Shown piece after piece: positions 6,634 through 15,547 of a stretch of DNA of 64,000 nucleotides. The notes under the pieces are model-generated. The model ran no database searches and was not told where the DNA came from. It saw nothing but the letters and a program-made list of their open reading frames with translations. The stretch is from Eubacteriales bacterium (GTDB taxonomy: Bacteria > Bacillota > Clostridia > Lachnospirales > Lachnospiraceae): the NCBI GenBank assembly GCA_030526265.1, contig JAUNDE010000005.1, forward strand, positions 18,580 through 82,579, in the 5' to 3' direction. Position 1 is the first letter of the stretch; each line of letters opens with the position of its first letter. Made by a program: the position numbers and the translations under genes.

Positions 6634-7428
6634 ATGTTAAAAAAAGAAGAAGCATTAAAAGATGTAAAACTGTTTGTCCTGGATATGGATGGAACTGTTT
6701 ACCTTGGAGATCAGCTGATAGAAGGAGCTCTTGATTTTATTCGTGAAGTGGATGCAGATGAGAAGAGAGATTTTGTGTTTTTCACAAATAATGCATCAAA
6801 AGTACCTTCTGTCTATGTGGAGAAGCTTCACAGGCTCGGCCTTGATGTCACGGAAGACAAAGTAATCACAGCCGGGGATGTATGTGCAGCATTTTTGGAA
6901 GTGAATTATCCGGGAGCAAGAGTATATTTGAATGGTACACCTGTTCTTGCCGAGAACTGGAAGAATAAAGGAATTGATCTGGTTGAAGAAAATCCGGATG
7001 TTGCGGTTCAAAGCTTTGATACAACACTTACGTATCATAAACTGGACAGAATCTGTCATTACGTGAGAAACGGTGTTCCTTTTATCGCAACACATATGGA
7101 TACAAACTGTCCGACAGAGTATGGATTTATGCCAGACTGCGGAGCAATGTGCAGCCTTATCACAGATTCGACAGGTGTGAAGCCGAGATTTCTTGGAAAA
7201 CCGTGGAAAGAAACGGTTGAGATGATTACAGAACTGACAGGATATCAGCCGGAAGAGATGGCGTTTGTCGGGGACAGACTTTATACAGATGTAGCAACAG
7301 GAGTGAACAATGGTGCAAGAGGTTTTCTTGTATTAACCGGAGAAGCAGACATGAATACAGTTGCCGAATCCGATGTAGAACCAACATGCATCTATGATTC
7401 ATTAAATGAAATGAGAAAATATTTATAA
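6634..7428 (+). CDS. HAD-IIA family phosphatase (NagD/AraL-like)
   Basis: A 264-residue HAD hydrolase with a type IIA cap. Motif I is LDMDGTVYLG (D17, D19), motif II is FFTNNAS, and motif IV is VGDRLYTDVATGVNNG, all typical of NagD, AraL and p-nitrophenyl phosphatases. AraL of Bacillus is a low-specificity sugar phosphatase whose gene adjoins araM, and the same neighbour relation is seen here. A TTG at 6628 would add two residues, but AGAGGAG at 6621-6627 abuts it, so ATG 6634 is the start. The probable job is removal of phosphate from a product or toxic intermediate of the locus. The substrate is not assigned. Confidence 0.88.
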   Translation: MLKKEEALKDVKLFVLDMDGTVYLGDQLIEGALDFIREVDADEKRDFVFFTNNASKVPSVYVEKLHRLGLDVTEDKVITAGDVCAAFLEVNYPGARVYLNGTPVLAENWKNKGIDLVEENPDVAVQSFDTTLTYHKLDRICHYVRNGVPFIATHMDTNCPTEYGFMPDCGAMCSLITDSTGVKPRFLGKPWKETVEMITELTGYQPEEMAFVGDRLYTDVATGVNNGARGFLVLTGEADMNTVAESDVEPTCIYDSLNEMRKYL

Positions 7429-7446
7429 TATCAGGAGGATGGTAAA

Positions 7447-7884
7447 ATGAGAGTAGCATTTGGATGTGACCCTAACGCAACAGAATTTAAATTGCAGCTT
7501 ATGGAGTTTGTGAAAGGACTTGGACACGAAGTGGCAGATTTTGGAAGTGATGATCCAATCTACGCAAACACAGCAATCGAAGTGGCAAAGGCAGTGGCAG
7601 CAGGAGAACATGATAGAGGAATCGTTGTATGCGGAACAGGAATTGGCGTTTCCATCGCGGCAAATAAAGTGAAAGGTGCATATGCAGCATGTATCCATGA
7701 TGTATATCAGGCTCAGAGAGCAGAGCTTTCAAACCATGCAAATATTATTACAATGGGATCACAGGTGATCGGAATTCAGCTTGCAAAGGAACTCGTAAGA
7801 GAATACCTGTCAGTTGAATGGGATCCAAATTGCAGATCAGTTGATAAAGTTCAGAGAATCATTGATTTTGAGAACGAACAATAG
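7447..7884 (+). CDS. RpiB/LacA/LacB family sugar-phosphate isomerase, DerI-like
   Basis: A 145-residue isomerase of the RpiB family, which interconverts aldose and ketose phosphates. The active-site loop VVCGTGIGVSIAANK (with the catalytic cysteine) is intact. The N-terminal motif is GCDPNA where ribose-5-phosphate isomerases have CDH, so the ring-opening histidine position is Pro. The pattern YAN, HDVYQAQRAELSNHAN and IITMGSQVIG recalls the subgroup of erythrulose-4-phosphate isomerases more than housekeeping RpiB. That assignment comes from remembered family patterns, not a search. It lies 18 nt after the phosphatase, behind AGGAGG, and ends the operon at a terminator. A role in C4 sugar-phosphate metabolism is an inference. 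Confidence 0.82.
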   Translation: MRVAFGCDPNATEFKLQLMEFVKGLGHEVADFGSDDPIYANTAIEVAKAVAAGEHDRGIVVCGTGIGVSIAANKVKGAYAACIHDVYQAQRAELSNHANIITMGSQVIGIQLAKELVREYLSVEWDPNCRSVDKVQRIIDFENEQ

Positions 7885-7895
7885 TGTGTTTCAGC

Positions 7896-7926
7896 AGAGG
7901 CTTCTCTTGTAGAGGCCTCTTTTATT
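7896..7926 (+). terminator. Terminator of the SorC-type/AraM-like operon
   Basis: AGAGGC and GCCTCT arms (imperfect inside) followed by TTTTATTAT, 12 nt past the isomerase stop. A second small hairpin, GCAGGA-gtca-TCCTGC, follows at 7945-7960. Confidence 0.7.
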
Positions 7927-7996
7927 ATATGAAGTGTATGCCGGGCAGGAGTCATCCTGCTCGATTTTGACAAAATGAAGAAAAGAGCCATCGTAC

Positions 7997-8025
7997 TCGA
8001 CATTTGTACTGTAAAGATGTAGTAT
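7997..8025 (+). promoter_or_regulatory. Possible promoter of the dgt-dnaG-rpoD operon
   Basis: TCGACA (7997-8002), 17-nt spacer, TAGTAT (8020-8025), about 50 nt before the dgt start. It is one mismatch from consensus at -35 and two at -10. A TTGACA at 7967 has no matching -10. Confidence 0.45.
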
Positions 8026-8075
8026 TATTATGAGAGGATATTGATTGATACTTCCGTGTGATAGGAGGCTTGTTT

Positions 8076-9083
8076 ATGACGATCCGACAGGAATTGGAAA
8101 TTCGTGAAAAAGAAATATTAAGTCCGTATGCAACATTCAGCAGCGAGTCGAGAGGAAGAGAACGATCAGAGGAGGAATGCGATATCCGTCCGGTATTCCA
8201 GAGAGATCGCGACAGAATCCTTCACAGTAAATCTTTTCGAAGACTAAAACAGAAAACACAGGTTTTCCTTCATCCGATGGGAGATCATTATCGTACACGG
8301 CTTACACATACGTTAGAGGTTTCTCAGAATGCAAGAACAATCGCAAAGGCACTTCGCTTGAATGAAGATCTGGTAGAGGCAATTGCTCTTGGTCATGATC
8401 TTGGACATACGCCTTTTGGTCATGCAGGGGAAAGAGCATTGAATGCGGTCTGTTCAAGGAAGTTCCTTCATAATGAACAGAGCCTTCGTGTTGTTGAAGT
8501 GCTTGAAAAGCATGGACAGGGACTGAATCTGACATGGGAAGTAAGGGATGGTATTCTGAACCATAAGACAAATGGCACACCACATACACTGGAAGGAAAG
8601 ATCGTGCAGTTATCTGATAAGATCGCATATCTTCACCATGACATCGATGATGCGATCAGAGGTGGAATTCTCACAGAAGATGACATTCCATCTGAGTATA
8701 AAAAAGTTCTCGGCAGTACGACAAAAGAAAGACTCGATACGTTCGTACATGATGTGATCACACAGAGCCAGGGAAAGAATCAGATCTGTATGTCGGAGCA
8801 TATCTGGGACGCACTGCTTGGAATACGTCGATTTATGTTTCAAAATGTATACAGTAATCCGGAGGCAAAGTCAGAAGAAGCAAAAGCAATGCATATGGTC
8901 ACGAACTTGTATGAGTTCTTTATGGAAAATCCAAAATATATGCCGGAGCTATATTGGGAAATGATGGAGACCGGTGTGTCCACAAAAGAGCAGGCGGTGT
9001 GCGATTATATCGCCGGAATGACGGATTCATATGCTGTTTCCACATTTCTTGAATATTTTGTACCGGAATCCTGGAAAAATTAA
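8076..9083 (+). CDS. dgt: Deoxyguanosinetriphosphate triphosphohydrolase-like protein
   Basis: A 335-residue HD-domain enzyme of the dNTPase family, which splits dGTP or other dNTPs into nucleoside and triphosphate. The opening (RGRERSEEECDIRPVFQRDRDRI) and the metal ligands H78 (RLTHTLEVSQ), H107-D108 (GHDLGHTPFGH) and a later KIAYLHHDIDDA aspartate are intact. It matches the shorter Gram-positive type rather than the 500-residue E. coli enzyme. The longest frame begins at a GTG (8058), but AGGAGG (8063-8068) lies inside it, 7 nt before ATG 8076. It precedes dnaG by 48 nt, a common pairing in Clostridia that ties dNTP control to replication. Confidence 0.92.
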   Translation: MTIRQELEIREKEILSPYATFSSESRGRERSEEECDIRPVFQRDRDRILHSKSFRRLKQKTQVFLHPMGDHYRTRLTHTLEVSQNARTIAKALRLNEDLVEAIALGHDLGHTPFGHAGERALNAVCSRKFLHNEQSLRVVEVLEKHGQGLNLTWEVRDGILNHKTNGTPHTLEGKIVQLSDKIAYLHHDIDDAIRGGILTEDDIPSEYKKVLGSTTKERLDTFVHDVITQSQGKNQICMSEHIWDALLGIRRFMFQNVYSNPEAKSEEAKAMHMVTNLYEFFMENPKYMPELYWEMMETGVSTKEQAVCDYIAGMTDSYAVSTFLEYFVPESWKN

Positions 9084-9131
9084 AGGAAATCAAGAAGTTT
9101 TGTCGAATCTATAAAATAGAGGGGGACGATT

Positions 9132-10907
9132 ATGTATTATCCGGAAGAGTTGGTTGAAGAAATTCGTTTAAAAAATGATATTGTAGATGTGATTTCCGGT
9201 TATGTGAAACTACAGAAAAAAGGCAGTTCCTATTTTGGACTGTGTCCGTTTCACAATGAGAAATCCCCGTCATTCTCAGTGAGCAGGCAGAAGCAGATGT
9301 ATTATTGCTTCGGATGTGGTGCCGGAGGAAATGTGTTTACATTTTTGATGGAATATGAAAATTATTCTTTTGCAGAAGCGGTGAAGGTACTCGCTGACCG
9401 TGCCGGGGTAGAGCTTCCGGAGGGGGATTATTCAAAAGAGGCAAAAGAACGTGCAGACCTGAAGATGACATTGTTGGAGATCAATAAGCTGGCTGCAAAA
9501 TATTTTTATGCACAGCTGAAGTCCGAACATGGAAAAGCTGCCTATACATATTTGAAGAACCGTGAGCTGAGTGATGAGACGATAACCGGCTTTGGTCTGG
9601 GATATTCGAATAAATACAGCAATGATCTGTACCGGTATTTGAAGGCAAAAGGCTATAAAGATGATATTCTTGTGAAGGCAGGCCTGATCACGATCGATGA
9701 AAAACATGGTGCATATGACAAATTCTGGAATCGCGTCATGTTTCCAATCATGGATGCGAATAACCGGGTGATTGGATTTGGCGGTCGTGTAATGGGTGAT
9801 GGAAAACCCAAATATCTGAATTCACCGGAGACACCGGTGTTTGACAAAAGTCGAAATCTGTATGGACTTCACCGTGCAAGAAGATCAAGAAAGCCTTACT
9901 TTCTCATCTGTGAAGGATATATGGATGTGATCGCACTGCATCAGGCAGGATTTACTAATGCCGTTGCATCACTTGGAACAGCGCTTACATCCGGACATGC
10001 TTCTCTGATCAAGCGGTATGTGGATGAAGTGTATCTGACTTATGACAGTGATGATGCTGGGACAAGAGCGGCACTTCGCGCAGTGCCGATACTGAAAGAG
10101 GCAGGGATAACAGCAAGAGTAATACGTATGGATCCGTACAAAGATCCGGATGAATTTATCAAGAATCTGGGTGCAGAAGCGTTCGCTGAACGCATCGGAA
10201 AAGCCAGGAACGGATTTATGTTTGGGCTTGAGATGCTGGAGAGGGACTATGATCTGTCAACACCGGAAGGAAAGACTGCCTTTTTACGTGAGGCAGCGAA
10301 GAGACTTTCCGAATTCGAGGATGAGATAGAACGAAGCAACTACATTGAGGCTGTGGCGAAAGCTTATCGTGTCGACAAGGATGAGCTTCGTAAGCTGGTC
10401 GTAAAGACGGCTATACAGAAAGGTCTTGCCAAACCTGCCGGGAGACCGATAACAACAGTTCAAAAAGAGAAGACAAAAGAGGATGGTCATCTGAAATCCC
10501 AGAGAATCCTGCTCACATGGATGATTGAAGATGCATATATATTTGGCCAGATTCAGAAGATTATTGATGTAAATGATTTTACAGAGCCGCTCTATCGAAC
10601 TGTTGCAGAACTTCTTTACGGACAGTATGAGAAAGATGCCCTGAATCCGGCGCAGATACTGAATCATTTTACAGATGAGGAAGAGCACCGAAGAGTTGCA
10701 GAGCTTTTTCATACGAAAATAAAAGAATTGTCGACTGCGAAAGAGCAGGAGAAGGCATTGAATGAAACTGTGCTTCGAGTAAAGAAACACAGTATCGATG
10801 AACAGACGAGAAATCTGGATCCTGCAGATATCGCAGGACTGCAAAAACTGATGGCAGACAGGAGAGCGCTTCAGAACCCTGATAAATTGCATATTTCTAT
10901 TAATTAA
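9132..10907 (+). CDS. dnaG: DNA primase
   Basis: A 591-residue primase that makes RNA primers at the replication fork. The N-terminal zinc-binding domain has ligands C38, H41, C59 and C62 (CPFH, CFGC). The TOPRIM core has the conserved glutamate in [14 protein letters not shown] (near residue 260) and the aspartates of YDSDDAGT (near 304). A C-terminal helicase-binding region fills the remainder. GAGGGGG lies 6 nt before the ATG. It lies between dgt and the rpoD gene, the Gram-positive form of the macromolecular synthesis operon, here lacking rpsU, which appears later in the window after alaS. Confidence 0.97.
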   Translation: MYYPEELVEEIRLKNDIVDVISGYVKLQKKGSSYFGLCPFHNEKSPSFSVSRQKQMYYCFGCGAGGNVFTFLMEYENYSFAEAVKVLADRAGVELPEGDYSKEAKERADLKMTLLEINKLAAKYFYAQLKSEHGKAAYTYLKNRELSDETITGFGLGYSNKYSNDLYRYLKAKGYKDDILVKAGLITIDEKHGAYDKFWNRVMFPIMDANNRVIGFGGRVMGDGKPKYLNSPETPVFDKSRNLYGLHRARRSRKPYFLICEGYMDVIALHQAGFTNAVASLGTALTSGHASLIKRYVDEVYLTYDSDDAGTRAALRAVPILKEAGITARVIRMDPYKDPDEFIKNLGAEAFAERIGKARNGFMFGLEMLERDYDLSTPEGKTAFLREAAKRLSEFEDEIERSNYIEAVAKAYRVDKDELRKLVVKTAIQKGLAKPAGRPITTVQKEKTKEDGHLKSQRILLTWMIEDAYIFGQIQKIIDVNDFTEPLYRTVAELLYGQYEKDALNPAQILNHFTDEEEHRRVAELFHTKIKELSTAKEQEKALNETVLRVKKHSIDEQTRNLDPADIAGLQKLMADRRALQNPDKLHISIN

Positions 10908-10939
10908 GGATAAAATATAAACAAGCAATGGAGGATAAC

Positions 10940-12049
10940 ATGGAAGAAAATGTTGTGAAATTTGAGGAAAAATTAAAAGCCCTTTTAGTAATGGGTAAGA
11001 AGAAAAAAAGCATCCTGGAAATTCAGGAGATCAATGATTTTTTCTCGGATATGGAACTTGGCCCGGAACAGATGGACAAGATTTTTGAATATCTGGAAGC
11101 AAATGGTATTGATGTGCTTCGAATGAGTGACGATCTTCCGGAAGAAGATGATGAAATCATTCTCAGTGAAGAAGATGAAGTTGATATGGAAAAAATTGAC
11201 TTGTCTGTACCGGATGGTGTCAGTATTGAAGATCCTGTTCGCATGTATCTGAAAGAGATCGGTAAAGTGCCGCTCCTCTCAGCAGAAGAGGAAGTTGAAC
11301 TTGCGAAGAGAATGGCAGAAGGCGATGAAGAAGCTAAGAAACGCCTGGCAGAAGCGAACCTACGTCTCGTTGTGAGTATTGCGAAGAGATACGTTGGCCG
11401 TGGAATGCTTTTCCTTGATCTGATTCAGGAAGGAAATCTTGGTCTTATCAAGGCTGTTGAAAAATTTGATTATCAAAAAGGATTTAAGTTCAGTACCTAT
11501 GCTACATGGTGGATCAGACAGGCTATTACAAGAGCAATCGCCGACCAGGCGAGAACGATCCGTATTCCGGTGCACATGGTTGAAACAATCAACAAATTAA
11601 TCCGTGTTTCCAGACAGCTGCTTCAGGAATTGGGACGTGAACCTACGCCGGAAGAAATCGCTGCAGAACTTGACATGCCTGTGGACAGAGTAAGAGAGAT
11701 CCTTAAGATCTCGCAGGAACCAGTATCTTTGGAGACACCGATCGGTGAAGAAGAAGACAGCCATCTTGGAGATTTTATCCAGGATGATAATGTACCTGTA
11801 CCTGCTGAGGCAGCAGCGGCGACACTTTTGAAAGAACAGTTGAATGAAGTGTTGGATACATTGACAGAGCGGGAACAGAAAGTTCTCCGTCTTCGTTTTG
11901 GAATGAACGATGGACGCGCGCGCACATTGGAAGAAGTTGGAAAAGAGTTTGATGTTACACGAGAACGAATCAGACAGATCGAAGCAAAAGCGCTTCGTAA
12001 GCTTCGTCATCCAAGCCGCAGCAGAAAACTGAGAGACTATTTAGATTAA
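10940..12049 (+). CDS. rpoD: RNA polymerase primary sigma factor
   Basis: The vegetative sigma factor (SigA), 369 residues. Region 1.1-like acidic N terminus, region 1.2 ([16 protein letters not shown]), region 2 ([38 protein letters not shown]), region 3 and region 4.2 (TREQVLRLRFG-like [32 protein letters not shown]) are all in place. The ATG at 10928 overlaps the ribosome-binding site GGAGG (10930-10934), so the start is ATG 10940 with 5-nt spacing. It explains the many TTGACA/TATAAT promoters seen in the window. It is co-directional with dnaG upstream and trmK 13 nt downstream. Confidence 0.97.
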   Translation: MEENVVKFEEKLKALLVMGKKKKSILEIQEINDFFSDMELGPEQMDKIFEYLEANGIDVLRMSDDLPEEDDEIILSEEDEVDMEKIDLSVPDGVSIEDPVRMYLKEIGKVPLLSAEEEVELAKRMAEGDEEAKKRLAEANLRLVVSIAKRYVGRGMLFLDLIQEGNLGLIKAVEKFDYQKGFKFSTYATWWIRQAITRAIADQARTIRIPVHMVETINKLIRVSRQLLQELGREPTPEEIAAELDMPVDRVREILKISQEPVSLETPIGEEEDSHLGDFIQDDNVPVPAEAAAATLLKEQLNEVLDTLTEREQKVLRLRFGMNDGRARTLEEVGKEFDVTRERIRQIEAKALRKLRHPSRSRKLRDYLD

Positions 12050-12062
12050 GAGAGAGGCGCCT

Positions 12063-12752
12063 ATGGAACTATCGAGAAGACTGAATGCAGTCGCAAATCT
12101 AGTGACAGAGGGCGCTTCTGTTGCTGATATTGGGACTGATCATGCGTATATTCCGATCTATCTGGCAGAGAATCATATCAGTTCACATATCATAGCTATG
12201 GATATCAACAGAGGACCTCTGGAAAAAGCAAAAGAGCATATTTTGGAGTATGGATTTGAAAAGATGATTCAGACGAGGCTTTCGGATGGACTATCCGGTA
12301 TGAAACCCGGAGAAGCGGATACGATGATCGCAGCTGGAATGGGTGGGGGACTTGTTGTTCGAATCCTTCAGAATTCACCGCAGGCAGTTGAATCTGTCCG
12401 GGAATTTATATTACAGCCCCAGTCTGAGATACATAAGGTGAGAGCATATCTGAATAACAATGGTTTTGTGATCACAGAAGAAGATATGGTGGAAGAAGAT
12501 GGAAAATACTACCCGATGATGAAAGCAGTTCACGGGAAAGAGAAGCCATTTTCTGACGAAGAACTGTACTATGGCAGAAAGCTGATCGAAAAGAAAAATC
12601 CGATTCTCAAAGCTTTTCTGCAGAAGGAATATACAATAAAAAAGGATATATATGACAAACTGAAAAATCAGGAAAATGAAAGAGCACAGAAACGTGTCCG
12701 GGAAATAGAGGAAGAAATAAGACGGATACAATGTGTATCAGCCTTGTTTTGA
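12063..12752 (+). CDS. trmK: tRNA (adenine(22)-N(1))-methyltransferase
   Basis: A 229-residue AdoMet-dependent enzyme that methylates N1 of A22 in tRNA, chiefly of Ser and Tyr tRNAs. The SAM-binding motif VADIGTDHAYIPIYL (about 19-33), AMDINRGPLEKA and the AAGMGGGLVVRIL motif with LQPQS are diagnostic of TrmK. The C-terminal coiled-coil segment rich in K/E/R is typical. It sits directly after the sigma factor gene and before a Nif3-like gene, the same order as in Bacillus (sigA-yqfN-yqfO). Confidence 0.93.
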   Translation: MELSRRLNAVANLVTEGASVADIGTDHAYIPIYLAENHISSHIIAMDINRGPLEKAKEHILEYGFEKMIQTRLSDGLSGMKPGEADTMIAAGMGGGLVVRILQNSPQAVESVREFILQPQSEIHKVRAYLNNNGFVITEEDMVEEDGKYYPMMKAVHGKEKPFSDEELYYGRKLIEKKNPILKAFLQKEYTIKKDIYDKLKNQENERAQKRVREIEEEIRRIQCVSALF

Positions 12753-12775
12753 AGAAATGATCAGAGGTGATATAA

Positions 12776-13567
12776 ATGCTTTGTAAAGAAATAATACAGG
12801 TGATCGAACAGGCATATCCGAAGTCCTGTGCAATGCAGTGGGATAATGTGGGCCTGCTTGTCGGAAGGAAGGAAAAAGAAGTGGAACGAATATATGTCGC
12901 ACTTGATCTGACAGACGAAGTCCTTGAGGATGCAGTTGAAAAGCGGGCAGATATGATCGTTACGCATCATCCATTGATCTTTACTGCAATGAAGAAGATT
13001 ACAGATGAAGATTTTATTGGCAGACGAATCGTTAAAATGATTCAGAATGATATTTCCTATTATGCAATGCACACGAACTATGATGTTATGGGAATGTCAG
13101 ATCTGGCAGGTGAGTGTTTGGAACTCATAGATTCACACATACTGGATATCACCTGTGAGGAGAATCCGGTTGACCATACTCCGAAAGGGATCGGAAAAAT
13201 TGCGGATCTTGTGAAGCCGGTGACATTGGGCGAATACTGTGAATATGTAAAAGAAAAGTTCGGGTTAAGTTATGTGAAAGTATTTGGAGATCTGAATGCT
13301 GATGTCCGAAGAGTGGCAATCTCTCCGGGATCCGGCAAAAGTATGATCGATGCGGCAATTTTATCCGGGGGAGACGTTCTTGTTACCGGAGATATCGACC
13401 ATCATTCCGGAATCGATGCAGTCGCAAAAGGATTGTCGATTATCGATGCGGGGCATTATGGAATTGAGCACATCTTTATTCGTGATCTGGCAGGATATTT
13501 GAGATCCAATATTCATAGTATAGAGATAATAGAAACAGAGGAGCATCATCCGTTTCAGATAGTTTGA
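12776..13567 (+). CDS. Nif3-like dinuclear metal centre protein (YqfO family)
   Basis: A 263-residue Nif3/GTP cyclohydrolase I type 2-like protein. Visible motifs are WDNVGLLVGR, THHPLIFTAMKKIT, HTNYDV, SPGSGKSMI, GDVLVTGDIDHHSGIDA and the final DAGHYGIEHIFI, which supply the metal-binding histidines. It is the short form, lacking the PII-like insert of Bacillus YqfO (about 370 residues). Biochemical function in this family is still unsettled. AGAGGTGA lies before the ATG. It follows trmK by 23 nt, a highly conserved neighbourhood of unknown logic. Confidence 0.88.
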   Translation: MLCKEIIQVIEQAYPKSCAMQWDNVGLLVGRKEKEVERIYVALDLTDEVLEDAVEKRADMIVTHHPLIFTAMKKITDEDFIGRRIVKMIQNDISYYAMHTNYDVMGMSDLAGECLELIDSHILDITCEENPVDHTPKGIGKIADLVKPVTLGEYCEYVKEKFGLSYVKVFGDLNADVRRVAISPGSGKSMIDAAILSGGDVLVTGDIDHHSGIDAVAKGLSIIDAGHYGIEHIFIRDLAGYLRSNIHSIEIIETEEHHPFQIV

Positions 13568-13577
13568 GGTGAGAAAT

Positions 13578-15245
13578 ATGCAGCAGAATGTAATCAACGT
13601 TCAGATAGGAAATTCGATTGAGCATTATCCGGAAGGAATATCCTATAAGGAAATTGCCGGGAAGCACCAGATGGAGTATAACAACGATATTGTTCTTGTA
13701 TTTGCAAATGAAAAACTTCAGGAGTTACATAATACTCTGAATCAGGATGCGGTGATACAGTTTGTGACTACAGGAGATGAGATCGGACATAATGCATATG
13801 TGCGAAGCATGACACTGCTTTTGATGAAAGCATTTTATGATGTATGTGATCACAGTCCGGATCTGAAAGTGAGAGTACAGTTTTCTGTAAGCGATGGACT
13901 ATATTGTACTGTAGAGGGAATCGAGAAGGTTGATCAGATGTTGCTCGATAAAGTAAAGAATCGTATGTGGGAAATGGTCGACAGAGATATTCCGATCAAC
14001 AAAAGGACTGTTCACACGGAAGATTCTGTTGATCTGTTTAACCAGTATGGAATGAGTGAGAAGAAAAAACTGTTTAAATACAGAACAGCATCGAATGTGA
14101 ATCTGTATCGGATCAATGAATTTGAAGACTATTTCTATGGGTACATGGTACCGAGTACAGGATATTTAAAGTATTTTGAGCTATATCTGTATGACGAAGG
14201 ACTTGTGCTGCAGCTGCCGGTTCGAAAAAACCCGAAGGAAGTAAGAAAGTTTCAGCCGGCAGATAAACTGTTTCAGGTATTAAAGAATTCAACAAAATGG
14301 GGAGATATGCAGCATCTCGAGTCGGTCGGTGCATTGAATGACATGATCGCGATGCGGGATCCTCAGGAGACGATTCTTGTCCAGGAGGCATACCAGGAAA
14401 GAAAGATTGCAGAGATAGCAGAGATGATCAGTTCGGATCCAAAGGTGAAGTTTATACTGATCGCAGGACCATCCTCTTCAGGAAAAACAACATTTTCACA
14501 TCGATTATCGATTCAGCTGAAGGCAAATGGAATGGTGCCGCATCCAATCGCGGTTGACAATTTCTTTGTGGAGAGGGAAATGACTCCAAGAGACGAAAAT
14601 GGTGAGTACAACTTTGAGTGTCTTGGAGCGATGGATATTGATTTGTTTGGAGACTGTATGTCCAGATTGTTAAAAGGGGAGGAGGTTTTCCTTCCGACTT
14701 TTAATTTCAAGACCGGTCACAAAGAATATCTGGATGGACCGAAGAAGCTTGGAGAGTCTGATGTACTTGTGATCGAGGGCATCCACTGTCTGAACCCGGA
14801 GATGACAAGGGCACTTCCGGATGAGAATAAATTTAAGATTTATATCAGTGCACTGACACAGTTGAATGTGGATGAACACAATCGTATTCCGACAACAGAC
14901 GGACGTCTGTTCCGCAGGATCGTGCGTGATGCCCGCACACGCGGAAAGTCTGCAAAAAATACAATTGCAATGTGGGATTCTGTAAGAAGAGGGGAAGAAG
15001 AGTATATTTTCCCATATCAGGAGGAAGCCGATGTTATGTTTAACTCCTCGCTGATATATGAACTTGCAGTTTTAAAGCAATACGTAGAGCCGTTACTTTT
15101 TGGAATTGAACGTGACTGTCCGGAATATTACGAGGCAAAACGTCTGCTGAAATTCCTTGATTATTTTGTCGGGATTGGAAGTGAGAATGTACCGGCGAAT
15201 TCTCTACTGAGAGAGTTTATCGGAGGAGGATGCTTCAGAATATAA
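13578..15245 (+). CDS. Uridine kinase-like nucleoside kinase with ThrRS-like N-terminal domains
   Basis: A 555-residue protein of the Firmicutes and Thermotogales type that fuses TGS/ThrRS second-additional-domain-like modules (about 1-215) to a phosphoribulokinase/uridine kinase P-loop domain (about 280-555). The Walker A motif is GPSSSGKTTFSHRLS, and downstream AVDNFFVEREMTPRDENG, VIEGIHCLNP and RIVRDARTRGKSAKNT match uridine-kinase-type phosphate binding. The family is annotated as nucleoside kinase, and its real substrate is poorly known. The GTG start at 13569 overlaps GAGGTGAG, so ATG 13578 is taken. It ends the dgt-to-kinase gene run. A convergent aroC follows beyond a 300-nt palindromic gap. 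Confidence 0.85.
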   Translation: MQQNVINVQIGNSIEHYPEGISYKEIAGKHQMEYNNDIVLVFANEKLQELHNTLNQDAVIQFVTTGDEIGHNAYVRSMTLLLMKAFYDVCDHSPDLKVRVQFSVSDGLYCTVEGIEKVDQMLLDKVKNRMWEMVDRDIPINKRTVHTEDSVDLFNQYGMSEKKKLFKYRTASNVNLYRINEFEDYFYGYMVPSTGYLKYFELYLYDEGLVLQLPVRKNPKEVRKFQPADKLFQVLKNSTKWGDMQHLESVGALNDMIAMRDPQETILVQEAYQERKIAEIAEMISSDPKVKFILIAGPSSSGKTTFSHRLSIQLKANGMVPHPIAVDNFFVEREMTPRDENGEYNFECLGAMDIDLFGDCMSRLLKGEEVFLPTFNFKTGHKEYLDGPKKLGESDVLVIEGIHCLNPEMTRALPDENKFKIYISALTQLNVDEHNRIPTTDGRLFRRIVRDARTRGKSAKNTIAMWDSVRRGEEEYIFPYQEEADVMFNSSLIYELAVLKQYVEPLLFGIERDCPEYYEAKRLLKFLDYFVGIGSENVPANSLLREFIGGGCFRI

Positions 15246-15316
15246 CGAAGTTAATGCAGAAATATTTCATAAAAAAAGAGCTATAGCAGTAAATGTGAAA
15301 ATATAATAGAAACAAC

Positions 15317-15488
15317 AAACTGAAAAAAGATATATCATCAAAACACGTAGCCTTACCTTCACTTCACTTCGGTTTTATCGCGCCCGTACATCGTTCGCGA
15401 TAGAAGCGTTTGCTCCTCGTACGGGCGCAAAACTCGTGAAGTTCGGCCGGCTTACTATTGTTATGATTGATATATCTTTTTTCAGTTT
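15317..15488. repeat. Large imperfect palindrome (172 nt) between convergent genes
   Basis: The outer arms are 21-bp perfect inverted repeats at 15317-15337 and 15468-15488 (ending TATATCA and TGATATA inward, with A6/T6 tracts). Nested inside are GTAGCC/GGCTTAC, CTTCAC/GTGAAG-like pairs, GTTTT/AAAAC and a 10-bp GC-rich stem GCGCCCGTAC (15380-15389) with GTACGGGCGC (15419-15428). The apex holds two mini-hairpins, one being ATCG-TTCG-CGAT. It could be a MITE-like insertion, a structured RNA or a two-way transcription block for the nucleoside kinase and aroC genes. The 302-nt gap 15246-15547 holds no gene that I can support. Confidence 0.75.
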
Positions 15489-15547
15489 TGTACTTCACTA
15501 TATTCATGAGATTAGCTGAACTGCTGTTTACAGTATTTCAGTTTGCA

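Noticed and set aside
8058-8075. GTG start of a longer dgt frame
   Set aside because: The AGGAGG ribosome-binding site is inside this extension, so translation must begin at the ATG at 8076.
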